NCBI GenBank assembly: GCA_943737045.1
Contig: CALSFV010000305.1
Span: 347,511 to 411,510, forward strand
Direction: 5' to 3'
DNA: 64,000 nt
Source: Parapristionchus giblindavisi
Taxonomy: Eukaryota > Nematoda > Chromadorea > Rhabditida > Diplogasteridae
Part shown: positions 32,432-41,817 of the stretch, in pieces
Position numbering within the stretch: the first letter of the stretch is position 1
Layout: each line of letters starts with the position of its first letter
Notes under the pieces: generated by a model
Seen by the model: the letters and a program-made list of their open reading frames with translations, nothing else
Told to the model about the DNA's origin: nothing
The model's database searches: none
Translations under genes and position numbers: made by a program

Positions 32432-33583
32432 TTTTATGTTTCTGCTCATTGTTTTTGTTGTGGAGTAGATCATATTAATAATCAATCTAGTGAGAAAAAA
32501 CATAGTATTTTTGTTTTAGTTTAAAATTTAAAATTTGTTCTCAGTGTGACTTTCCTATTGTTGAATGATCTGTTCTATTGTTATCTATTCCAGAGACAGA
32601 AATTCGAGAATTGAATTGAATTAAAAGTTCCAATTATAATCTATTTGTAAAAGTCTGGTTATTAGTAATGTACAAGAAGCACAACCATATCAAAGGCATC
32701 ATATGTTTTCTTTGTTGTAGAGATGCGATAAAGAATGTGTGTGGCAGATACCTTGTGTTGATTATTGTGAATAGTCGATCAATAATTGCGACATATGAAA
32801 ATGAGTACAGGTACAAATACATTTACGTTTTTTCACCTCGAACCTACCCGGGAACATGACATGAAACTTGTAGAAGATCACGAGAAATCCTTTAAAGTCG
32901 AAAAATGGAGGTATTTCATGTCCAGGAAAATTTTGATTTTTTTAAAAGTGCAATAACTTCAGCAAGACTTTTCATGGAAAAAGTTTCAAGAAGAAGTTAC
33001 TCAGCGAATCGCTATCGACTAAAATACATTTTTTGTAAAAATTATTTGTATATAATAAAGTTTATTTTCCTGGTTATCGATCGGTTTCAAGCGAATTATT
33101 GATCTTTGAGATTTGTCTTATTGCCCTTTTAAACAAAAAAATCAGTGCACGAACTGTCAACGGTAACTTTTAGCGGGTGTTACAGAAGAAGACTAACACG
33201 GCATTTACTGAATCAAATTTGAATACAAAGTTTTTAGAGTTTTTTTTAGAAATCGTGAAATATGTTAACCAAATTCTCTGTGTGGGTATCTAATCGAGAG
33301 AAGACTATTGCATTCAAATGTTGGCAAATCTAAAATAAACAAACTCCTCAAAAAAATTGCAAAAAGAATTGTCCATTGTTGGAATATTAGTTGCCAGAAT
33401 GCGTGAGAAATTGTGATTCGCATGAATAAAATATGTGTAATTTGATAATTTCATGAAATATAATATAACACGCTATCTTGCACTCACAGAAATATCCCTT
33501 ATATTTAAGGGAATAATTCCCTGGCTAACAAGGGAAGTGTAAGAAATATCTTTTAGACCTATTTCCTCGATAGCTATAGGCCA
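32432..33583. other. Intergenic AT-rich region downstream of TATDN2-like gene
   Basis: No exon or RNA gene is recognisable. The motif at 33479-33524 (CACTCACAGAA plus CCCTTATATTTAAGGG plus AATAATTCCCT) is shared with 7214-7257. Confidence 0.5.
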
Positions 33584-33737
33584 GGGCTGGGATTTCCGTT
33601 TTTCCGATTTTCCGAATTTTCCGATTTTCCGACCTTTTTCGGAAAATTTTGATTTTCCGAAAATTCGGAAAATTTCTATTGACTTAAAGTCATTGAATAA
33701 AATATTTTTCTCATGAAAATATAGATTAAAAACATTT
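33584..33737. mobile_element. End of a hAT-type element with TTCCGA repeats
   Basis: Starts CAGGGCTGGGATTTCCG, like the terminus of the 22689-23210 element, and continues with TTTTCCGA-type units. The opposite end is not found; the large palindrome begins where it stops. Confidence 0.5.
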
Positions 33738-34435
33738 ATGAGAGGAATCGCCAGAGGTTCGACCACCCCCCGGCGGTAGAAATTTCGACCCCCTGAAAAA
33801 TTCAGATTAAGTACTTTGAACGATGCTCTATCGAACTGCGTTGGCCGAATTTGGATGTCATCTCTCATTTTCGAGTGGCGATAGGTCAAAGTTGGCAGGT
33901 ACGGTATTTTTGGCTCGAGTGTGCGTCAGAAAAATGATCAGAACTCCGTTCAAAATAATGATAGAAACTTTTCCAAAAAAAGCATCGAAAGAGGAGATCT
34001 TGGGCAACATTTCCCAGTTGATGACGCCATTTTTCGACCATGCGCCGGTGCGGGGCGGTCGGTTTTATGAAAAAGTGACGTAACTTTCCTAATCGGAAAA
34101 AGTGCACTTTTCTTCTATGCGTTTTGTGGGACCCATATGTGTCTAAAAATGACCCAAGTTTCAGAGGATTTGAGAAATGCAAAAAAAAATGGCGTTGATT
34201 TTACTAGGGAATGGTTCGTAAAGGGTACGAAATTACGGTGAGTGACTACCATGGCGATAATAAGCATGGCCGACTTAGTAAGAATCAACTTTCAAAGTCT
34301 GCTATTTATCGATTTTGAAAAACCCGGCGCATTTACGTCGCACGGCTGAAAATGATTGTCCCACCCTTCAATGGGGAAGGGAGGGACAATCACTTTCAAA
34401 GACGGAAGAGTGAACTCTCTATCCCAACCGAGCTG

Positions 34436-34500
34436 TGGTATAGTTGTAAGTGCGCGTGGTCATTACTTTTTGCACATGAGTTCGATTCCACCGAGAACAT
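34436..34500 (+). other. tRNA-like module in left arm of type 2 element
   Basis: A-box-like TGGTATAGTTGTAAG at 34436 and B-box GAGTTCGATTCC at 34488-34499, about 50 nt apart. The mirror copy is at about 35303-35367 on the minus strand. Confidence 0.55.
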
Positions 34501-34769
34501 TTTATGACTGTGTAATAATTTAACAATGAATGCGGATGTTTCAATGGAAATAAAGTCCACAATTTCTATTTATTTCGGTTTTTGCTACTTTTTTCGCAAT
34601 CTTTAATTTATAATCGATGTTATTATATTGTTTTCAAGAGCACACGATGTTTGCAAGTTGGTGTGTTGTAGTTTCATCGATCAGTTGATAGTTCTTCCCT
34701 CCATTTATTGATTTTTTTCAGGAGTTTAATGACTTATCTTGATCTACACAGTTTTTTTATTCTGCTTAA

Positions 34770-34967
34770 ATGGGTGTTCCTGCAAAGGTAGTTTCTGGCT
34801 TTTTGGCACAAAAGTTTGGAAATGTTCTGCAGTCGCCAGTAGACTCCTCCACCTTCACTCGAACAGAAAGGACACTCGCAGCAAAACTGTACCAGGCCTT
34901 GCGAGATGCGGAAGCTATAGAGGTATTCATCGAGGAAGAGGAAGTCGTCGAGGACGTGTACAAATGA
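34770..34967 (+). other. 65-codon ORF in the interior of the type 2 element
   Basis: Starts MGVPAKVVSGFLAQ and ends in an acidic stretch (EVFIEEEEVVEDVYK). It is the only open segment in the unique interior. I do not recognise it. It could be a captured host exon, a relic or chance; an overlapping antisense frame is also open. Confidence 0.25.
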
Positions 34968-35717
34968 TTGTGATTGTGGTTCCATCGGCTGTGTTATCTG
35001 CCCTCATTGTTGTAAATCTCATTGTTTCAAATGCTTCTTTATCGAGTCTCATCGCTGTTGATATGTAATAATACAGTAATATTTAATTTGTTAAACACTT
35101 ATGTTAATGTTTTCTATGAATTCCATAAAGTTGTTACTAACTAGTATCTGATTTTCTACAGATTCGCAACGAAGAAGAGATAACAAAAAAAACACCGAAA
35201 AAAGTAGCAAAAACCGAAATAAATAGAAATTGTGGACTTTATTTCCATTGAAACATCCGCATTCATTGTTAAATTATTACACAGTCATAAAATGTTCTCG
35301 GTGGAATCGAACTCATGTGCAAAAAGTAATGACCACGCGCACTTACCACTATACCACAGCTCGGTTAGGATAGAGAGTTCACTCTTCCGTCTTTGAAAGT
35401 GATTGTCCCTCCCTTCTCCATTGAAGGGTGGGACAATCATTTTCAGCCGTGCGACGTAAATGCGCCGGGTTTTTCAAAATCGATAAATAGCAGACTTTGA
35501 AAGTTGATTCTTACTAAGTCGGCCATGCTTATTATCGCCATGGTAGTCACTCACCGTAATTTCGTACCCTTTACGAACCATTCCCTAGTTAGTAACTCGA
35601 CCTCGGACCTGTCAAAGGAAAGAACGGCTTATTCCTTTATCAAGAAGCAGCAAAGTTGTTTAAATGACTCAAAACATCCGAAAATACATTACGAGATCAA
35701 AATACCCATATATAATA

Positions 35718-35832
35718 ATATCTTTATGTGCGTTTCAGGTAAGAATGATAATGAGATACATAGAGAAATGCATTAGGGACACATAAATACAATACCACAA
35801 CGAAGTAGTAAGGTTGAATAAATAAATACTAT
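35718..35832 (+). mobile_element. 115-bp insertion with AATA tail
   Basis: Absent from the right arm, where CATATATG is continuous at about 41225. It ends GAATAAATAAATA, like the LINE tails here, so it may be a truncated retroposon. Flanking ATATA/CTATA gives at most a weak duplication. Confidence 0.45.
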
Positions 35833-35926
35833 ATGACAGTTATTTGAAAAACACAAAATCACCGAGTTCCGAAAAATTTGAAAAAAAAACCATATTTTGC
35901 TTTTCCACGTGGAAAAAAACGTTTCA

Positions 35927-36765
35927 CAAGGGAACTGTTTAACCATACCACAAAATTCTCTAATTTTGATACCTTGACGTGAATCTTCATGGGGCAAGGA
36001 TCCCGAAAAGCTAGGTCATCAGAATCACATTCGCGTTTTAAGCCCCTTTTCTGGCTTCTGAAAAATGCACTAGATTTGCCTCTCACCCCCTCGTTCTTGA
36101 CTGCGGAATAGACTCTCGGAAGTGTGTTCAGGGAGACAACTGGTCGAGTGGTGTAGTGGTCTGGAGCGCTTGCGCTCACTTCTTCTTTTGGTGGTTCAAT
36201 TCCTCAATGAAAGCAAACATTTTTGCTGCTTTTTCAATGGATCGTAAAAACGATATTTTTAATTTGAAAATTTTTCTTTAACAATAACAATAATGCAGTA
36301 AAATTCTTCTCACCATCTTCATCTATGCTCTATCTATGTGGCTGATGAAGAAAAATTACATGTTGCATTTATAGTTGTTTTCAATGTTGAATTTTACTGC
36401 ATTATTGTTATTGTTAAAGAAAAATTTTCAAATTAAAATCGTTTTTACGATCCATTGAAAAAGCAGCAAAAATGTTTGCTTTCATTGAGGAATTGAACCA
36501 CCAAAAGACGGAGTGAGCGCAAGCGCTCCAGACCACGACACCACTCGAACAGTTGTCTCCATGAACACACTTCCGAGAGTCTATTCCGCAGTCAAGAACG
36601 AGGGGGTGAGAGGCAAATATAGTGAATTTTTCAGAAGCCAAAAAAGGGGCTTAAAACGCGAATGTGATTCTGATGACCTAGCTTTTCGGGATCCTTGCCC
36701 CATGAAGATTCACGTCAAGGTATCAAAATTAGAGAATTTTGTGGTATGGTTAAATAGTTCCCTTG
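35927..36765. mobile_element. 839-bp palindromic element, TCA target duplication (type 3, tRNA-like)
   Basis: Inverted arms of about 370 bp surround a loop of about 100 bp; ends CAAGGGAACTGTTTAACC and inverse. TCA flanks both sides (35924-35926, 36766-36768), and the opposite arm shows the empty site with one TCA (41137-41139, complement). Termini resemble type 2 (C-T/A-AGGGAA). Both arms carry an inward-facing tRNA-like module (36147-36204 plus; about 36487-36545 minus). Confidence 0.88.
36147..36204 (+). other. tRNA-like module in left arm of type 3 element
   Basis: A-box-like AGTGGTGTAGTGGTC at 36147 and B-box GGTTCAATTCC at 36192, with a GAGCGCTTGCGCTC stem between. The sequence differs from the type 1 and type 2 modules. 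Confidence 0.5.
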
Positions 36766-37607
36766 TCAGTAATGTTAATTAATCTTTATCATATTTCTTA
36801 TAATGTTTTTGAACATTTATGTTTTTGGAAGTGGAGGCCTACCTCCTCTTAGAGCCGAGATATCCGCCATCGAGATTACACGCGCGCGCCCCAACTTCGC
36901 GCGACTGCTCATCATCCGCTCTCTCACTCCCACACGCTCTTTCGTGAACAGACAGGGAGAGAAAAAAGGAGAAGGGAGACTAACATCTGGCAAATACACG
37001 AAATGGAGATGCTAGAAAACTCTGAGCGAACAGAGTTGCATTTGAAAAGAACGAGTGTGAGGACCCCCCCCCAAACCTTCCTCGCTCTCTCTCTCTCTCT
37101 CTCTCTTCAAGGAATGATGAAGTACAATTTCAAAACTAATATTAGATAAGATTTATTAGAGAAATCAGTCATAATTGAAAACAATTAACATTGAAATAAC
37201 ATATTACAAAGAGAAATGGACGACAAATTGGCGAACAACGGATGTTTCAAGGATGTTTTTAGTTTAGTGATCGAATGAGACAGAGACAAATTATATGTGT
37301 GATGGATTAACAATAATTTATAGTAGATTACTAGCATCCATAAATCCATAAATCCATAAATTATGATCCATAAATTATAAGGGATCCATAAATTGTTTTA
37401 CTTGCGAGCGTTTAATACTTTTAGCGCTTGAAGAGCATTTCGCTAGCGCGGAAGGTCGCTGCGCGCCCATCCGCCTCAATTACCCTTTGAGAAGAGAGGT
37501 GTTGCCATAAAATGAACGTTTTCCAGCTCAGAATGACTCAAAACAACTTGTTTCATCATTCTTAGAACAAAAAATACCTTAGAACACGTTTTCTGTGTCT
37601 GTAAAAA

Positions 37608-37683
37608 TCAGCAAAAGATTTGGATCGAACCGGGGTTCGAACCCGCTCGGTGTTTTTAGAGCGGTACCTCTTTACCTCAACGC
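37608..37683 (-). other. tRNA-like sequence beyond LINE-B tail
   Basis: On the minus strand, GAGGCGTTGAGGTAAAGAGG is followed by a CCGCTC/GAGCGG stem and a B-box GGGTTCGAACCCC, then a second GGTTCGATCC. The B-box is good; the A-box is weak. It is probably a tRNA-derived relic. Confidence 0.45.
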
Positions 37684-37830
37684 CTCGAATTTATTTATTT
37701 ATTTTATTTATTTCTTTATCCATCAGTTAAAATCAAGAATAATGAATGAATGAAGCAATAAGGGAGTGATGGAGTTCCGTCGCTTAAGCGATTTCGGTTG
37801 GGGAGTGGCAGCTTTAGCTGAACAATGATA

Positions 37831-40653
37831 TTAAGGACGAATACGAGATTGAGTTATAATATTGTGAGGGGGCAAATTTAGTATCCCTGCACGGAATATA
37901 TGGGGAGGGGAAGAGACAAGCTCTTGGGTGAGGGAGTTCCACGTGGACAAAGATCTAGAGGCACAAGTGGAAAGGGATTTGGGAATACAAAAAGGTAGTG
38001 ATATCCTATAACGATGGCTAATTCTATTACAATCAATATAATATAAGTGAGAGGAGTCAAATAAAGAATAGTTATGTACTGTGCTATGGAGAAATTGGAG
38101 ATCACGGATGGCTCTTCTATATTCTAATGTGGGGAGTTGAAGAAAAGCGTTGCGTTCGTTAAAAGGTAAGGGAGCAAGTTTGCATTTAGCAAAAAGTCTA
38201 TATGTGAAATTTCTTTGTACACTTTCTATTGAATTGGTCAGGTATTTAAGGGTGGGATTCCAGATAATAGGACATGATTCAAGAATTGGTCTTATATAAA
38301 CAGTATAAGCTTTAGATAAAAGTGAATGGGAACGAGAGTGGACAGACAAGAACAGCATATTAATAGAAGCTTTGGCCTTGGTAGTTATGACCGATATATG
38401 GTGATTAAACGATAAATCAGAGCTCATGTGAACTCCTAAGTCTCTTACAACAGGTGATGAGGAAAGTGGGCAACCATTCATAATATACTGGGTACGAGTC
38501 TTTAAAGGGCCAATATGGAGGACAGTACATTTGGGGGCAGATATAGTCATATTCCATGTGAGACTCCAATCAACAATAGAATCAATAGCCGATTGTAAAG
38601 ATTTAGATTCGGAAGGAACGGGGGCGTAAATCTTAAGATCATCAGCAAAAATACCGTATTTTACACTAGAGGGAATTATAACAGATAAATCATTAATAAA
38701 TAGTATGAACATGAGTGGGCCAATGCTGGAGCCCTGAGGCACGCCAGAGGTGATGGGACTAGGGCGGGACATGGAATCTCCTATAAGCACCGATTGTGAA
38801 CGATTAGATAAGTAAGAATGAAACCAAGATACAATATGAGGCGAGATTCCTATACATTTAAGTTTGTGCAGTAACAGTCTATGGTCGATACTATCAAAAG
38901 CCTTAGCGAAGTCAAAATAAATAACATCAACAGAAATACCGGCAGAAACACACTTAACATAATAGGAATGGGACTCGCATAATTGCGTAGCTGTGGATCT
39001 ACTACTCCTAAAGCCAGCTTGATGACAATCCAGAATATTATTCGAATCAAGATATTCAGTAAGTTCTTTGATCAAAATTTTTTCGAAAATTTTCGAAGCA
39101 GTGGAGGTTAACGAGATCGGGCGGAAGTTAGCTAAGTTATTATTATTGGATTTTTTCGGGATGGGTTTGACAATTGCTACTTTCCATAAGCTAGGTACAA
39201 TAGAAGTAAGAAGAGTCTTATTAAAAATTATGGTTAAGGGAACAACAATTGCGTATTTACATTTACAATATACAATATTAGGAATGTTATCAGGAGATGT
39301 ATTCACTTTAGGTATTAGGTCAGATAAAGCTAAAAGTATCTGTTGAGGAGTTATATAGGCGAGATCGAAAAATGATTGGGAATGAGTAGGATACGGTAAT
39401 GGGGAACTTTGAGGGGGAGTTTGGACGGAAGAAAAATAATGAGAAAAAGCGGAGGACTTATCTATATCAGAAACTAATATACTACCATCTATATTAACAA
39501 CACCAGGCAAACTACTACTATTAGACTTAAGCTTACGCTTACAAAAAGAATAGAACAATCGTGGGTTGGAGGAATTTATAGCTCTGGTTTCTAAACCACA
39601 TTCAAATTCACGAAGAGAGAGATCAAATTTACGACGAAGGTTAATAGTGTGAAGTGCATTAGGGGCAATTGATTGATAATAACGAAGCCTATTATACAAT
39701 ATCTTAATTCGTTTGGGATACATTGAATGATCACTAACTCTACGTTTAGGTACAAATGAATCGATAAGCGAATTGATGAAATCTGTGAAATAAATAAATG
39801 ATTGGTCCACTGATAGGCTAGAGAGGGCAGCTGACCAATCTGTGTTAATAATATTGTAATTAATGGATTCCCAATCTGCTAAGTGAAATTGGTACGTGAT
39901 AGGTTTGGGTGTTGCATTTGGAATAGACAATGAAAGGGAAAAGACAATGCTTGTATGATCACTCAATGGAACATCAGTTCTTATGGAACGAATGATGGGG
40001 AAGTTACATAGAACGAGATCAAGAATATTGGGACCTCTAGTAGGAAAATCAATATACTGCATGAAATGATGGTCGGAGGAAAAATCGAGAAAGAGATTAG
40101 GAGTAGATGAAGATAAGTTTGGCCAATCGATATTTGGGTAGTTCAAGTCTCCGAGGATTACGGTAGGGTAGACATTAGTTACTGTATTACTAAGATAATC
40201 AATAAAAGGCTGGTTGGAATTCGTGTGTGATGAAGGGGATCGATAAATTAAAATTATTCGAATACATTTATGTTCTAGGGGATTTGTAACGGGAGGATGA
40301 ATATCAATAGTAATGATCTCAAAACCAGGTATGATAAGGGTACTAATCAATATTGGTGATAGGGACGAATGAATTAAAGCGCAAGAGCCACCGCCTCTAC
40401 CAGTTGTTTCAGAATAAGGTCTATCGGTACGAAAGCATGAATATGAAGGGTATGAGCCAATAAGAGCACTATCGCTATCAAATCGATTAAGCCAAGATTC
40501 AGAAAAACAAAGAATATTGTATAGACCACAACTTAGTAGATGAGATAAACGATGTAACTTTGAACGAATACTTCTAACATTAGAATAGAAAACAGAAATG
40601 GAATGAGTCAATGAATGAGAAGATGGAATAGAACGGGAACATAGTAATAACAT
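37831..40653 (-). CDS. LINE-B ORF2: endonuclease plus reverse transcriptase
   Basis: An open frame of 940 residues, homologous to LINE-A ORF2 along its full length but clearly diverged, so it is a different subfamily. The endonuclease motifs YSNVRS, FSESW, GDLNYPNIDWP and SDHTS are present. So are the RT motifs FRPISL, HQAGFR, FDFAKAFDS, GVPQGSSIGP and FADD (near residue 669). The first 12 or so residues have no counterpart in LINE-A and come from junction sequence, so the native start is probably lost. Despite missing ORF1 and the 5' UTR, the coding frame has no stop, which suggests a fairly recent insertion. It lies in the loop of the large palindrome on the minus strand. Confidence 0.92.
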   Translation of the reverse strand: MLLLCSRSIPSSHSLTHSISVFYSNVRSIRSKLHRLSHLLSCGLYNILCFSESWLNRFDSDSALIGSYPSYSCFRTDRPYSETTGRGGGSCALIHSSLSPILISTLIIPGFEIITIDIHPPVTNPLEHKCIRIILIYRSPSSHTNSNQPFIDYLSNTVTNVYPTVILGDLNYPNIDWPNLSSSTPNLFLDFSSDHHFMQYIDFPTRGPNILDLVLCNFPIIRSIRTDVPLSDHTSIVFSLSLSIPNATPKPITYQFHLADWESINYNIINTDWSAALSSLSVDQSFIYFTDFINSLIDSFVPKRRVSDHSMYPKRIKILYNRLRYYQSIAPNALHTINLRRKFDLSLREFECGLETRAINSSNPRLFYSFCKRKLKSNSSSLPGVVNIDGSILVSDIDKSSAFSHYFSSVQTPPQSSPLPYPTHSQSFFDLAYITPQQILLALSDLIPKVNTSPDNIPNIVYCKCKYAIVVPLTIIFNKTLLTSIVPSLWKVAIVKPIPKKSNNNNLANFRPISLTSTASKIFEKILIKELTEYLDSNNILDCHQAGFRSSRSTATQLCESHSYYVKCVSAGISVDVIYFDFAKAFDSIDHRLLLHKLKCIGISPHIVSWFHSYLSNRSQSVLIGDSMSRPSPITSGVPQGSSIGPLMFILFINDLSVIIPSSVKYGIFADDLKIYAPVPSESKSLQSAIDSIVDWSLTWNMTISAPKCTVLHIGPLKTRTQYIMNGCPLSSSPVVRDLGVHMSSDLSFNHHISVITTKAKASINMLFLSVHSRSHSLLSKAYTVYIRPILESCPIIWNPTLKYLTNSIESVQRNFTYRLFAKCKLAPLPFNERNAFLQLPTLEYRRAIRDLQFLHSTVHNYSLFDSSHLYYIDCNRISHRYRISLPFCIPKSLSTCASRSLSTWNSLTQELVSSPPHIFRAGILNLPPHNIITQSRIRP

Positions 40654-41817
40654 AGTAATAGTAATAGAAACATAGTAACATGATACAACGGATGTCTTTG
40701 TAATATGTTATTTCAATGTTAATTGTTTTCAATTATGACTGATTTCTCTAATAAATCTTATCTAATATTAGTTTTGAAATTGTACTTCATTATTCCTTGA
40801 AGAGAGAGAGAGAGAGAGAGAGCGAGGAAGGTTTGGGGGGGTCCTCACACTCGTTCTTTTCAAATGCAACTCTGTTCGCTCAGAGTTTTCTAGCATCTCC
40901 ATTTCGTGTATTTGCCAGATGTTAGTCTCCCTTCTCCTTTTTTCTCTCCCTGTCTGTTCACGAAAGAGCGTGTGGGAGTGAGAGAGCGGATGATGAGCAG
41001 TCGCGCGGAGTTGGGGCGCGCGCGTGTAATCTCGATGGCGGATATCTCGGCTCTAAGAGCAGGTAGGCCTTCACTTCCAAAAAGATAAATGTTCAAAAAC
41101 ATTATAAGAAATATTATGAAGATTAATTAACATTATTGAAACGTTTTTTTCCACGTGGAAAAGCAAAATATGGGTTTTTTTCAAATTTTTCGGAACTCGG
41201 AGATTTTGTGTTTCAAATAACTGTCATATATGGGTATTTTGATCTCGTAATGTATTTTCGGATGTTTTGAGTCATTTAAACAACTTTGCTGCTTCTTGAT
41301 AAAGGAATAAGCCGTTCTTTCCTTTGACAGGTCCGAGGTCGAGTTACTAAAATCAACGCCATTTTTTTTGCATTTCTCAAATCCTCTGAAACTTGGGTCA
41401 TTTTTAGACACATATGGGTGCAACAAAACGCGCATAGAAGAAAAGTGCACTTTTTCCGATTAGGAAAGTTACGTCACTTTTTCATAAAACCGACCGCCCC
41501 GCACCGGCGCATGGTCGAGAAATGACGTCATCAACTGGGAAATGTTGCCCAAGATCTCCTCTTTCGATGCTTTGGAAAAGTTTCTATCATTATTTTGAAC
41601 GGAGTTCTGATCATTTTTCTGAAGCACACTCGAGCCAAAAATACCGTACCTGCCAACTTTGACCTACCGCTACTCGAAAATGAGAGAAGACATGCAAATT
41701 CGGCCTACGCAGTCCGATAGAGCATCGTTCAAAGTACTTAATCTGAATTTTTCAGGGGGTCGAAATTTCTACCGCCGCGGACCCTCCGAAACGGTCGATT
41801 TTCTCGCGATTCCTCTC

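Larger units (their letters stand above)
34204..35588. mobile_element. 1385-bp inverted-repeat element, TTA target duplication (type 2, tRNA-like)
   Basis: Inverted repeats of about 400 bp (34204-34605 and 35175-35588) have ends CTAGGGAATGG. TTA flanks both sides (34201-34203, 35589-35591). The opposite palindrome arm holds the unoccupied site (GATTTTAGTAACTC on its minus strand, about 41344-41357). A 3-bp TTA duplication suggests PIF/Harbinger-type mobilisation, which is inference. Each arm holds an inward-facing tRNA-like module. The interior is a unique sequence of about 570 bp with a 65-codon ORF. Confidence 0.88.
37246..40684 (-). mobile_element. Insertion unit with CR1-type LINE-B plus 3' flank
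   Basis: Flanked by the 11-bp direct repeat ACAACGGATGT (37235-37245 and 40685-40695). Removing the unit restores a simple 34-bp loop of the surrounding palindrome. LINE-B occupies about 37687-40684: ORF2, a 3' UTR with the shared stem-loop (37777-37797) and an AAAT-type tail at 37687-37711. It is 5'-truncated at the start of ORF2, so ORF1 is missing. The remaining 440 bp beyond the tail (37246-37686) contains CCATAAAT repeats and a tRNA-like module. Confidence 0.7.
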
